Shown here piece by piece: positions 43,583 through 52,257 of a DNA stretch of 64,000 bases; the stretch's first letter is position 1; each line of letters opens with the position of its first letter. A program made the position numbers and the translations under genes. Under the pieces are notes generated by a model. That model saw only the letters and a program-made list of their open reading frames with translations, was not told the DNA's origin and did not search any database. Source of the stretch: RECM01 sp047921215 (GTDB lineage Bacteria > Bacteroidota > Rhodothermia > Balneolales > Cyclonatronaceae). Location: positions 124,001 to 188,000 of the forward strand of contig JBLRWO010000002.1 of assembly GCA_047921215.1 (NCBI GenBank). Direction: 5' to 3'.

Positions 43583-44233
43583 GTGAGTCCTCAGTCACAT
43601 ACCGTAAATGTTTCACGTGAAACATTCGAGCAGATTCAGAACCTGTTCGAAAAGAATAAATCTTTACTTGAGAGCTATCTCGAACGGATCAAGTGGTGGA
43701 ATCAACGGGTCAATCTTTTCAGTCGTACAATCTCTGACAATGATTTGAGAGAGCATCTGCGCCACTCACTGCTCTGTTCATCTGCTCCTGTATTTCATGC
43801 ATACACATCTGTATTAGATGTGGGAACCGGCGGAGGATTACCCGGTATACCGCTTGCCATTGCATTTCCGGAAAAAAAGTTCACACTCATCGACAAAGTC
43901 TACAAAAAAACGGTAGCCGTGCAGGAAATCGTGAGTGAGCTTAAACTGGAAAATGTAGATGTTGAATATATTGATATCGATGACTATATGCCCGTTGATA
44001 TCCCCTATCTGATAGTCAGCAAACATGCCTTTAAGATTTCAGATTTGCTGGAACTGACCGATCACCTGCACTGGACAGACATTCTGATGCTTAAAGGTCT
44101 CCCCTTTATGGAAGAGCTTCCCGCCAACAGCGATGACCTGAATCTTACTACGTATCAGTTCACTCCCGGTATTCAGCATCCATTCTATGAGAACAAGGTT
44201 TTGCTGCATGTTTCACGTGAAACATTATCATAG
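43583..44233 (+). CDS. rsmG: 16S rRNA m7G527 methyltransferase
   Basis: RsmG (GidB) methylates N7 of G527 in 16S rRNA. The 216-residue product starts at GTG 43583 and has the SAM-binding LDVGTGGGLPGIPLAIAFP (motif I) near residue 76-94, LIDKVYKKT (motif II) and the C-terminal KGL segment. An unusual feature is that both ends of the coding sequence contain a perfect parS palindrome. The first encodes N-V-S-R-E-T at residues 9-14, the second V-S-R-E-T at 210-214, just before the end. So the site is maintained inside coding sequence twice. Confidence 0.94.
   Translation: MSPQSHTVNVSRETFEQIQNLFEKNKSLLESYLERIKWWNQRVNLFSRTISDNDLREHLRHSLLCSSAPVFHAYTSVLDVGTGGGLPGIPLAIAFPEKKFTLIDKVYKKTVAVQEIVSELKLENVDVEYIDIDDYMPVDIPYLIVSKHAFKISDLLELTDHLHWTDILMLKGLPFMEELPANSDDLNLTTYQFTPGIQHPFYENKVLLHVSRETLS
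43609..43624. promoter_or_regulatory. parS: parS chromosome-partition site (copy 1)
   Basis: TGTTTCACGTGAAACA is a perfect match to the ParB-binding parS consensus, a 16-bp palindrome. It lies inside codons 9-14 of rsmG. ParB loads and spreads from such sites, generally near the replication origin. Confidence 0.93.
44209..44224. promoter_or_regulatory. parS: parS chromosome-partition site (copy 2)
   Basis: A second perfect TGTTTCACGTGAAACA lies exactly 600 bp from the first, in the last codons of rsmG. Random recurrence of a perfect 16-mer is negligible, so both are likely functional partition sites. Confidence 0.93.
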
Positions 44234-44475
44234 CACATCATCATATCCTGTTTAACAACGGACAACATTTTTAATAACAGTTTTTGGTGGGCGGTATGAG
44301 GGGGTAAATCATCTGTTACAGATAAATGGTGTGAAGGACTTCCGGCAGACGGGGTGATATTCACGGATCGCGGGATTGGATCATATTATTAAACGATAAA
44401 TTTTCAGGAATTAATTTGCCTGTATACCCTGTTCTTGCGTATCTACCACGGGGTTTAACCAATCACACAAAAATT

Positions 44476-45423
44476 ATGAACAGCGCAGAACGCCGACTCA
44501 AATTATTGCTCCTGCTACAGTCCAACCGTAAACTGAGTGTTAACGATATAGCGGACTACTTTGGGATTAGCCGAAGAACCGTGTTTCGTGATATGCGGTC
44601 GCTGCAGGAGATGGAAGTACCCGTAACCCACGAACAGGATTCAGGATACGGGCTGATGCGGGGGTATAATGTGCCTCCGCTGATGTTTACACCAAAACAG
44701 ATGGCTATCATCATGGTTGGGCTGTTGTTTGTCAAGACCCAGGTGGATGAAACCATGATAGAGGATGCCCGCGAAGTTGAAATGAAAATTCAAAGCGTAG
44801 TGCCCGCCCATCTTAAACAATTCATCAACGAGCTTGAATCCAAGGCAATTGTTGATCCCTATTACAAGCCGGACGTAAGCCCGATGCGCGGGGGTAACTG
44901 GTTTGTTATATGCAATGCCATGACAGAAATGAATACAATCCGCTTTTCCTACTTCGATAAAAAGAAAATAAAATCAAAAGACAGGGTAATAGATCCCTAC
45001 CTGCTGGTTCATTACGGCGACCACTGGAATGTTCTGGGTTTTGATCATGCCCGGAAAGACATCCGTAATTTTATCCTGGACCGCATGAGTGATGTACTGA
45101 TTCAGAACGAGTCGTTTGTTCCCAGGGAATTGCCGCCCGAAGATTTAATCTACCGTCTTGATGATAAATCATTTACCGCAGACCTGATCATTAACCGCGA
45201 TTCGCTGAATGTGATCAAAGCCAAACTTCCTGCACGCATAACCGATGAAAATGACTATGACGAAAACCAGGTCAGAATACGATTCCGGTTCGACAATCTG
45301 GACTTTCTAAACCGATGGCTGCTTCAGTATCCTGATGATGTAAAAATAATGGGGCCCAAAAAGCTTATAAAACGTCGTAAAACATTGCTGCACAGGATGT
45401 TAGGTGAAATTGAATCGGACTGA
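44476..45423 (+). CDS. YafY-type HTH-WYL transcriptional regulator
   Basis: From ATG 44476 the product has 315 residues. An earlier TTG at 44416 adds 20 residues of no family character. An N-terminal DeoR/HTH_11 domain (NSAERRLKLLLLLQSN, NDIADYFGISRRTVFRDMRSL) is followed by a PLMFTPKQM linker and a WYL domain around residues 150-220 in which the signature is degenerate (HWNVLGFDHARKD, with W-N-V in place of W-Y-L). A C-terminal WCX part follows. WYL regulators sense nucleic-acid or nucleotide ligands and often control DNA-damage or defence genes. No target genes can be assigned here. Confidence 0.82.
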   Translation: MNSAERRLKLLLLLQSNRKLSVNDIADYFGISRRTVFRDMRSLQEMEVPVTHEQDSGYGLMRGYNVPPLMFTPKQMAIIMVGLLFVKTQVDETMIEDAREVEMKIQSVVPAHLKQFINELESKAIVDPYYKPDVSPMRGGNWFVICNAMTEMNTIRFSYFDKKKIKSKDRVIDPYLLVHYGDHWNVLGFDHARKDIRNFILDRMSDVLIQNESFVPRELPPEDLIYRLDDKSFTADLIINRDSLNVIKAKLPARITDENDYDENQVRIRFRFDNLDFLNRWLLQYPDDVKIMGPKKLIKRRKTLLHRMLGEIESD

Positions 45424-45567
45424 AAGAGTGCCCTGCAGCATTATGTATGCATACACCAGTCTGCTGTAAAGCTGTGTATCCGCGTATCCGTAAATTATAA
45501 ATGCTCTGAGATGCTTACGGAGGGATGTATTGTGATTATCGGGGATGAACGGTATTTCTATGGAAAG

Positions 45568-45596
45568 ATCTGTGCCGCATTGGATACGGCACAGAT
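45568..45596. terminator. Hairpin between convergent genes
   Basis: A perfect 10-bp stem ATCTGTGCCG (45568-45577)/CGGCACAGAT (45587-45596) with a 9-nt loop lies between the convergent regulator and gyrA genes. The flanking U-runs are short on both strands, so a termination role is plausible but not certain. Confidence 0.5.
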
Positions 45597-45714
45597 TCTT
45601 CGACTTCGTACCGGCTCCGCCGCTACTGCGCTCAGAATATCGGGCCAGGTCGATTCACAGTCCTGTTGTTCGACTGTCTCCCTGTCCCGCCCTTTTCAAT
45701 GAACTTCAATACAC

Positions 45715-48258
45715 TCAAATGTCCATATCGATCTGTGTGTCGTCTGTTGAAGTCTCAGGTCCGTTGCTGTCGCCGGGATTTCCGTTATCATCGCCGTTCT
45801 CATCATCCACTACAGATTCTTCCCTGGCAACCCTGGTTACCGCCGAGATGTAATCACCTTCGGCAAGGCGCATCATGCGCACACCCTGGGTATTGCGGCC
45901 GATCGACCGTATATCCTTGCAGTGCATGCGGATAATCTTGCCGTTATGGGTAATGATCATGAGATCGTCCACATCGCTTACGGCTTTGAGCGCTATCAGA
46001 TCCCCGGTTTTGGCAGTGCGCTTAAGAGTAATAACGCCCTTTCCGCCCCTTGCCTGTTCACGGTAATCGGCAACGTTACCACGTTTGCCGTATCCATGCT
46101 CGGAAAGACAGAGCAGCGAGGTTTCGTGGATATTCTGAATCACCACCATATCGACTACCTCGTCGTTCTTGTGGTCGAGGCTGATACCCCGGACACCCCT
46201 GGTGTTTCTTCCCATTTCGCGCACATCCGTCTCCATAAAGCGGATCGCACGTCCGTTTTTGGCACCCAGCAGGATGGTGGAATTCCCGTCGGTAAGCGCT
46301 GCACCCAGAAGCTGGTCGTCATCATCGATATTGATGGAAATGATACCATCTTTCCTCGGGCGACTGTAGGCTTCAAGCAGCGTTTTCTTGACGGTACCTT
46401 TACGGGTTGCCATCATGATGTAATGGTTCTTTATATACTTCTCATCATCAAGGGTTTTTACGGGCACAAAGGTTTTTATGCTGTCGTCCTTATCGATCTG
46501 AATAAGGTTAACAATAGCGCGTCCGCGGCCCAGACGTGAACCCTCGGGTATCTCATAAACTTTAAGCCAGTAACATTTCCCTTTCTCCGTAAAGAACAGG
46601 ATGTAATTATGATTGGTCGCCGCAAAAAGGTGCTCAATGTACTCATCCTCCTTGGTAGTTGCACCCTTCATACCGGTGCCGCCGCGCTTCTGCCTGCGGT
46701 AGCCGCTGATCGGTGTACGCTTGATGTAGCCGTTATTCGAGATGGTTACCACTACATCCTCATCGGCGATCATATCCTCTATGTTGAAATCTTCGGCCGA
46801 ATAGACGATCTGTGTACGGCGCCCGTCTCCGTAGCGGCCCTTCAGTTCATCGAGTTCGGTTTTGATGATCTCCATCTGTACATCACGGTTACTCAGAATC
46901 CTGCGGTATTCGCTGATTTGCTCAATGATGCCCTTGTATTCCAGATCAATCTTGTCGCGCTCCAAAGCCGTAAGTTTCTGCAGACGCATGTCGAGAATGG
47001 CTTTTGCCTGCAGGTCGGTAAGCCCGAATTTTTTGCGGAGCTGACTGTTGGCTTCCGGTACATTCTTGCTGGCCCTGATGGTTTTGATCACTTCATCAAG
47101 ATTATCGACACCAATCTTCAGACCTTCAAGGATGTGGGCCCGGGCTTCTGCCTGATCCAGATCATAAATAGTCCGGCGGATGATAACCTCAATACGGTGG
47201 TCCACGTAATGGCGGATCAGCTCCTTGACGTTCATCACTTTCGGGCGACCTTTTACCAGGGCAAGGTTGATCACGCCGAAGGTGCTCTGCATCTGGGTAT
47301 ATTTATATAGCTGGTTGAGTACCACGCTGGGTACCGCTCCCCTTTTAAGCATGATCACAATGCGCATACCTTCCCGGTCGCTCTCATCACGGACATCAGA
47401 AATCTCAGTGATCTTCTCTGTATGTACCAGTTCAGCAATTTTCTGGATAAGTGTGGCCTTGTTTACCTGGTAGGGAATTTCGGTAACCACGATCTGCTCA
47501 CGGTTATTCCGGAGTTCCTCCACATTGGCCAGGGCACGCATAATAATCTTGCCGCGACCGGTTTCATAGGCATCCTTAACGCCTTCGTAGCCATAGATGA
47601 TACCACCGGTCGGAAAATCCGGCGCGGTGATGTGCTTCATCATATCGGCAATACTGATCTCGGGATCATCGATATAGGCTTTGATGCCTGAAATGACCTC
47701 CGAAATATTGTGAGGCGGCATATTGGTTGCCATACCGACAGCGATACCCGAGGATCCGTTGATGAGCAGGTTCGGCAGCATGCCCGGCATAACCGTGGGC
47801 TCGCTCAGGGTGTCGTCAAAGTTAGGCTGATAATCGACCGTGTTTTTATTGATGTCGCTGAGAAGTTCTTCGGCAATACGCTTCATCCGGACTTCCGTAT
47901 ACCTCATGGCCGCAGCAGAGTCACCATCAACCGATCCGAAGTTACCCTGGCCATCTACAAGCGGATAGCGCAGCGAAAAATCCTGAACCATCCGGACAAT
48001 GGTATCATATACCGCGGAGTCGCCGTGCGGGTGATATTTACCGAGCACTTCACCCACGATACGAGCACTCTTTTTGTAGGGACGGTTGTGCAGCATGCCA
48101 AGATCGCTCATCCCATAGAGAGCCCGGCGGTGTACCGGTTTTAGTCCATCGCGGACATCGGGAAGGGCACGGGATACAATTACCGACATCGAATAGTCGA
48201 TGTACGACGATTGCATCTCATTTTCAATACTGACCTGTATAATGTTATCTCTTGCCAT
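45715..48258 (-). CDS. gyrA: DNA gyrase subunit A
   Basis: GyrA breaks and rejoins DNA in the negative-supercoiling enzyme. The 847-residue product includes the active-site Tyr in AAMRYTEVRM, the quinolone-resistance-determining block HPHGDSAVYDTIV with Ser and Asp at the classical positions (thus not an obvious resistance type), and the C-terminal beta-pinwheel with a GyrA-box-like QKRGGTG. A short acidic tail closes it. It lies 17 bp after gyrB in one operon. Confidence 0.97.
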   Translation of the reverse strand: MARDNIIQVSIENEMQSSYIDYSMSVIVSRALPDVRDGLKPVHRRALYGMSDLGMLHNRPYKKSARIVGEVLGKYHPHGDSAVYDTIVRMVQDFSLRYPLVDGQGNFGSVDGDSAAAMRYTEVRMKRIAEELLSDINKNTVDYQPNFDDTLSEPTVMPGMLPNLLINGSSGIAVGMATNMPPHNISEVISGIKAYIDDPEISIADMMKHITAPDFPTGGIIYGYEGVKDAYETGRGKIIMRALANVEELRNNREQIVVTEIPYQVNKATLIQKIAELVHTEKITEISDVRDESDREGMRIVIMLKRGAVPSVVLNQLYKYTQMQSTFGVINLALVKGRPKVMNVKELIRHYVDHRIEVIIRRTIYDLDQAEARAHILEGLKIGVDNLDEVIKTIRASKNVPEANSQLRKKFGLTDLQAKAILDMRLQKLTALERDKIDLEYKGIIEQISEYRRILSNRDVQMEIIKTELDELKGRYGDGRRTQIVYSAEDFNIEDMIADEDVVVTISNNGYIKRTPISGYRRQKRGGTGMKGATTKEDEYIEHLFAATNHNYILFFTEKGKCYWLKVYEIPEGSRLGRGRAIVNLIQIDKDDSIKTFVPVKTLDDEKYIKNHYIMMATRKGTVKKTLLEAYSRPRKDGIISINIDDDDQLLGAALTDGNSTILLGAKNGRAIRFMETDVREMGRNTRGVRGISLDHKNDEVVDMVVIQNIHETSLLCLSEHGYGKRGNVADYREQARGGKGVITLKRTAKTGDLIALKAVSDVDDLMIITHNGKIIRMHCKDIRSIGRNTQGVRMMRLAEGDYISAVTRVAREESVVDDENGDDNGNPGDSNGPETSTDDTQIDMDI

Positions 48259-48275
48259 AAAATTTTAAAACTCGG

Positions 48276-50201
48276 TTAGACGTCCAGTTTGGCGTATTTA
48301 GCGTTACGTTCAATAAATTCCCTGCGGGGTTCAACGGCATCACCCATCAGCACCGAGAACATGCGGTCGGCCGATGCGGCACTTTCAATGGTTACCTGTT
48401 GCAGGGTTCTGGTTTCAGGATCCATGGTGGTTTCCCAGAGCTGTTCCGGGTTCATCTCTCCAAGGCCCTTGTAGCGCGATACATCAAACTTTTTGCCGTT
48501 TTTCCTGATTTTTTTGATGATCTGGTCCCGGGTGTCATCATCCCAGGCATATTCAATTTCCTTGCCAAAGGTTATTTTGTAAAGAGGAGGGGTCGCTATG
48601 TAGACATATCCCATTTCAATGAGTTGATGCATATACCGGTAAAAGAAGGTGAGCAGCAGCGTACGAATGTGCGAACCGTCCACATCGGCATCGGTCATAA
48701 TGATGATTTTGTGGTAACGCAGCTTTTCAACCTCAAACTCTTCAGGACCGCCGATACCGGCTCCGAGTGCGGTTATCATTGCCCGTATCTCATTGTTTTC
48801 CAGTATCTTGTTAATACGGGCTTTCTCCACGTTCAGAATTTTTCCCCGCAGTGGCAGGATGGCCTGAAAACTCCGGTTCCGGCCTGATTTTGCCGATCCG
48901 CCTGCAGAATCACCCTCAACCAGGTAAATCTCGGTAAGCGTCGGATCATTGATGGAGCAGTCGGCCAGTTTTCCGGGAAGACCGCCGCTGGTCATTACCG
49001 ACTTCCGCTGAACAAGCTGCCTTGCCTTACGGGCGGCTTCACGGGCCTCTGCCGACAGGATCACTTTTTCAAGGATGGTCCGGGCGATTTTGGGATTCTG
49101 CTCCAGGTATTCACTGAGTTTTTCGTATACGATAATCTCTACCGCGCTCTGCACTTCCGAGTTACCCAGTTTTGTTTTGGTCTGCCCCTCGAACTGGGGT
49201 TCGGCCACCTTCACGTTGAGTACTGCGGTAAGTCCCTCCCTGAAGTCTTCACCCGAAATGGTGATTTTTCCCTTGATCAGCTTGTTCTTGTCCGCATAGT
49301 TCTTCAGACTGCGGGTAAGGGCGCGTCTGAAACCGGAAACGTGAGTGCCGCCTTCGTGGGTATTGATGTTGTTCACATAGGAGTGCACATTCTCGGTATA
49401 GGAACGGTTGTACTGAAGGGCCAGGGCTACAGGAGTGTTATCCAGTTCACCCTCTACAAATATCGGGGCTGCCATAAACGGCTCCCTGTTTTCATCCAGG
49501 TAGCGAACAAAATCGACCACACCACCTTCATAGTGGAATTTTTCTGTGAGGGGCTCCTCATCGCGTTCATCCGTTATTTCGATCGTGATCTCCGGATTCA
49601 GAAATGCGAGTTCCCGCATCCGTTCGATAATGATCTCGTACTTGAACTCGACCGACTGCTTGAAGATTTCAGGATCGGGATAAAACGTTATGATGGTACC
49701 GGTTTTATTGGTGGTACCTACCTTCTTAATGGGGGTTTTGGTAACACCCCGCTCAAAGTCCATGATGTGGATTTCACCATCACGGTGAACCTCGGCCTTG
49801 AAATAGGTGGCTAGCGCGTTAACGCAGCTGACACCCACACCATGCAGACCGCCCGACACCTTGTAACTGTCCTTGTCGAACTTTCCTCCGGCGTGAAGTT
49901 TGGTAAGAACCAGTTCAAGGGCGGGAATACCGGCTTTCTCGTGGATATCGACGGGAATACCCCGGCCGTTGTCCTCAATGGTGATCCCGCCATCCTCCTG
50001 TATTCTCACCGTAACATAATCGCAGTGGCCGGCAAGGGCTTCATCGATGGAGTTATCGACGACTTCGTTGATGAGATGGTGAAGACCGCGGGTACCGGTA
50101 TCACCTATATACATGGAGGGGCGTTTTCTTACAGCTTCGAGACCTTCAAGAACCTGGATGTTGGACGCTTTATAGTCGGAATTGGCTTTTTGATTTGACA
50201 T
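48276..50201 (-). CDS. gyrB: DNA gyrase subunit B
   Basis: GyrB is the ATPase subunit of gyrase. The 641-residue product is a standard short-form GyrB: GHKL ATP site in NEVVDNSIDEALAGH and GGLHGVGVSCVNAL, Toprim motif EGDSAGGSAKSGRNR, and metal-binding MTDADVDGSHIRTLLLTF. No insertion like that in gamma-proteobacteria is present. It is upstream of gyrA. The gene is 320 bp from the divergent rpmB. Confidence 0.97.
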   Translation of the reverse strand: MSNQKANSDYKASNIQVLEGLEAVRKRPSMYIGDTGTRGLHHLINEVVDNSIDEALAGHCDYVTVRIQEDGGITIEDNGRGIPVDIHEKAGIPALELVLTKLHAGGKFDKDSYKVSGGLHGVGVSCVNALATYFKAEVHRDGEIHIMDFERGVTKTPIKKVGTTNKTGTIITFYPDPEIFKQSVEFKYEIIIERMRELAFLNPEITIEITDERDEEPLTEKFHYEGGVVDFVRYLDENREPFMAAPIFVEGELDNTPVALALQYNRSYTENVHSYVNNINTHEGGTHVSGFRRALTRSLKNYADKNKLIKGKITISGEDFREGLTAVLNVKVAEPQFEGQTKTKLGNSEVQSAVEIIVYEKLSEYLEQNPKIARTILEKVILSAEAREAARKARQLVQRKSVMTSGGLPGKLADCSINDPTLTEIYLVEGDSAGGSAKSGRNRSFQAILPLRGKILNVEKARINKILENNEIRAMITALGAGIGGPEEFEVEKLRYHKIIIMTDADVDGSHIRTLLLTFFYRYMHQLIEMGYVYIATPPLYKITFGKEIEYAWDDDTRDQIIKKIRKNGKKFDVSRYKGLGEMNPEQLWETTMDPETRTLQQVTIESAASADRMFSVLMGDAVEPRREFIERNAKYAKLDV

Positions 50202-50522
50202 TCAATAATTGTCGTCTTGACTTTTGATTTTAAGAGCTGTTTAAGCGCCTTAAAATACGCCTATAAGCGTCAATTTCAAAACAAGTATACATACCAAATG
50301 CCTTTATTTGAGATAAGAGCTCAGGGGCGTATTTTGTGATTTTAAACTATGCCGGAAAAGACTCCCTGCAATCTCTCTGAAGCGGTTACTTCATTAAAAA
50401 CAATTTCACACTGATCAGCTGCCGAATATTTGGTGGTCAGATGGTATTGTATTGAACAGAAAATAGATTTATCTTTGTTGTCTTCGCAAAAAAGCTATCA
50501 ACAATTTATCCACTGAATACAA
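50202..50522. other. Divergent gyrB-rpmB intergenic region
   Basis: This 321-bp segment carries promoters of two divergent operons. It contains an inverted repeat AAAATACGCC (50252-50261)/GGCGTATTTT (50326-50335) with 64 nt between, which may be a regulatory or structural element near the gyrB leader. No gene or DnaA-box cluster is seen. Confidence 0.5.
50447..50477 (+). promoter_or_regulatory. Possible Bacteroidota-type promoter of rpmB
   Basis: TTG at 50447-50449 followed after 20 bp by TATCTTTG (50470-50477) matches the TTG/TAnnTTTG pattern of Bacteroidota sigma factors. It lies 46 bp upstream of the rpmB start. It is a pattern match only. Confidence 0.4.
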
Positions 50523-50750
50523 ATGGCACGCAGAGACGATATAACCGGGGCAAAAGCTTTAAATGGCTATCGGTCCTCGCATGCAAATAACAAGACGAAA
50601 CACCGTTTTCATCTGAATTTGCAGAAAAAGAAATTTTACATCCCTGAAGAGGATCGTTGGGTTACCCTGAAGGTGACTTCCAAAACCCTGCGCACCATCA
50701 ACAAAAACGGTATTACGGCAGTCCTCAAAAAAGCCGGAAAAACCGTCTAA
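50523..50750 (+). CDS. rpmB: 50S ribosomal protein L28
   Basis: The 75-residue product ARRDDITGAKALNGYRSSHA, with SHANNKTKHRFHLNLQKKKF and WVTLKVTSKTLRTINKNGI, is a typical bL28. It has no zinc Cys pair. It heads the rpmB-rpmG-DUF4295 cluster. Confidence 0.95.
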   Translation: MARRDDITGAKALNGYRSSHANNKTKHRFHLNLQKKKFYIPEEDRWVTLKVTSKTLRTINKNGITAVLKKAGKTV

Positions 50751-50764
50751 ACGCATATTCAAGC

Positions 50765-50935
50765 ATGGCTAAGGCAAAAGGCAACCGCATACAGGTCATC
50801 CTCGAGTGTACAGAAGCTCCGGGTACCTCCCGTTATGTGACCACAAAAAACCGCAGAACGACTACCGGTCGTGTTGAACTGCGCAAGTACAATTCCACTC
50901 TGCGCAAGCATACCCTACACAAGGAAATCAAATAG
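50765..50935 (+). CDS. rpmG: 50S ribosomal protein L33
   Basis: From ATG 50765 the product has 56 residues: AKAKGNRIQVILECTE, TSRYVTTKNRRTTTGRVELR and a C-terminal KYNSTLRKHTLHKEIK. Only one Cys is present, so it is the zinc-free form. The start is 14 bp after the rpmB stop. Confidence 0.93.
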   Translation: MAKAKGNRIQVILECTEAPGTSRYVTTKNRRTTTGRVELRKYNSTLRKHTLHKEIK

Positions 50936-50945
50936 GAACTGATTC

Positions 50946-51116
50946 ATGGCTAAGAAACAGACATTCGGTGACAAAGTACTTGCTGCCAAACTCGCCCAGC
51001 GCAAGATGGCCAAGGTAATTGTGTCAAGCAAATCAGATAACGGTATCTACAAATTCAGGGAATCTGTTGTAGACGCCGAAAAAGTGAACGAATTCATTGC
51101 ACGGCACAGAAAATAG
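50946..51116 (+). CDS. DUF4295 small protein
   Basis: ATG 50946 starts a 56-residue basic protein (MAKKQTFGDKVLAAKLAQRK at the start; KFRESVVDAEKVNEFIARHR near the end). It sits 10 bp after rpmG, the position and composition of the DUF4295 family found next to L33 in Bacteroidota relatives. The family is probably ribosome-associated (inference from context); function is not established. A terminator follows 26 bp later. Confidence 0.85.
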   Translation: MAKKQTFGDKVLAAKLAQRKMAKVIVSSKSDNGIYKFRESVVDAEKVNEFIARHRK

Positions 51117-51142
51117 CGTTTTCGCTTACATTAACCGGTTTC

Positions 51143-51180
51143 AAAAGGTTGTGCAGGATTTCCGGTACAACCTTTTTTTT
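51143..51180 (+). terminator. Intrinsic terminator of the rpmB-rpmG cluster
   Basis: AAAGGTTGT (51144-51152)/ACAACCTTT (51167-51175) forms a 9-bp stem with a 14-nt loop and runs into five more Ts (51176-51180), 27 bp after the DUF4295 stop. Confidence 0.85.
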
Positions 51181-51244
51181 TGCAACAGGGTGACAAACAC
51201 AGACTCTTTTAGATATATTGAACGAAATCACCGACGAGGCCCAC

Positions 51245-51709
51245 ATGAGTTTACAGCAAACGATACTTGATGATCTTACCCGCGCCATGAAAAGCCGGGA
51301 TGAAGCACTGACCCGGGTTCTGAGATCAATAAAAGCATCGCTTCTCGAAAAAGAGATCAGTAAGCGCACAGGTGGCAAGGCCGGCGTTTTAAGTGATGAG
51401 CAAACCATTGAAGTGCTCGTTAAGGCGGCCAAACAGCGCAGGGATTCACTGACGCAATTCAGGAATGCAGGCAGAGACGATCTTGCCGACATCGAGGAAG
51501 CAGAACTCACGATCATTGAGCGCTATCTGCCCAAGCCCCTGACTGAACAGGAAATACGGCAGCTGGTCAGAGAGGCTGCAGACAAAACAGGGGCCTCATC
51601 CCCGCAGGACATGGGCCGGGTTATGGGCGTTCTAATGCCCCGGGTAAAGGGAAAAGCTGACGGAGCCCTTGTCAACAAAATCGTCCGTGAAACACTTGGC
51701 GCTTCATGA
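51245..51709 (+). CDS. GatB/YqeY domain protein
   Basis: From ATG 51245 the product has 154 residues and covers the YqeY family (PF09424), which resembles the C-terminal tail of GatB and may act on tRNA amidation or glutaminylation. Visible blocks are RDEALTRVLRSIKASLLEKE, VLVKAAKQRRDSLTQF and ERYLPKPLTEQEIRQLV. The last 4 bp overlap cvpA (ATGA), so the two are coupled. An upstream in-frame start (51218) is possible but lacks support. Confidence 0.88.
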   Translation: MSLQQTILDDLTRAMKSRDEALTRVLRSIKASLLEKEISKRTGGKAGVLSDEQTIEVLVKAAKQRRDSLTQFRNAGRDDLADIEEAELTIIERYLPKPLTEQEIRQLVREAADKTGASSPQDMGRVMGVLMPRVKGKADGALVNKIVRETLGAS

Positions 51710-52251
51710 ACGGCTTCGACGTAGTCATAGCAATGCCAATCGCCTTTTTTGCATGGCTTGGTTACAGAAACGGCCTCATACGCGAGTTACTTGGCATAGT
51801 TGGTGTGGTACTGGCGCTGTTCATCGGTTTTCAGTATGCAGGTCCGGCCACGAACTGGTTCAATACCGAAACCGTTGAAAAAACGGAGTATCTGCCCTAT
51901 TTCACCTTTGTAATCATATTTATAGTCATACTGATCCTGATCCGGCTCACCATCTTTTTTATGGAAGAGTTTCTGAGTGTACTCATGCTCAGCGTACCGA
52001 ACCGCATTCTCGGGTCATTTTTCGGTATTCTCAAGGCCTCACTTTTCATCAGCATCGCCCTAATCATTTTCGATACGGTTGATGTACCCGAAAAAGACGT
52101 ACGGCAGTCATCATTCAGCTACAATACACTGCTGGGGGTGGCCCCCAAAGCCTACGACGTGGCCGCCTTTTTTTATCCCGGAGCAGAATCCTATTACGAA
52201 GATATCCATACCAGGTTTGAAGAGTTTAAATCTGGAAATAGAAATTTTTAA
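51706..52251 (+). CDS. cvpA: CvpA family membrane protein
   Basis: The 181-residue product has four predicted transmembrane helices (IAMPIAFFAWLGYRNG, GVVLALFIGFQYA, FVIIFIVILILIRLTIFF, GILKASLFISIALIIF) and belongs to the CvpA family (PF02674), linked to colicin V production and cell-envelope maintenance. It overlaps the YqeY-like gene by 4 bp and is followed 6 bp later by tyrS. Confidence 0.85.
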   Translation: MNGFDVVIAMPIAFFAWLGYRNGLIRELLGIVGVVLALFIGFQYAGPATNWFNTETVEKTEYLPYFTFVIIFIVILILIRLTIFFMEEFLSVLMLSVPNRILGSFFGILKASLFISIALIIFDTVDVPEKDVRQSSFSYNTLLGVAPKAYDVAAFFYPGAESYYEDIHTRFEEFKSGNRNF

Positions 52252-52257
52252 AAAACT

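Noticed and set aside
43314..44475. Replication origin next to rsmG
   Set aside because: No DnaA-box cluster or AT-rich unwinding element could be recognised, and dnaA/dnaN are not in the window. Only the parS sites support an origin-proximal position.
46609..47310. 233-residue open frame on the plus strand
   Set aside because: It is antisense to the well-supported gyrA gene.
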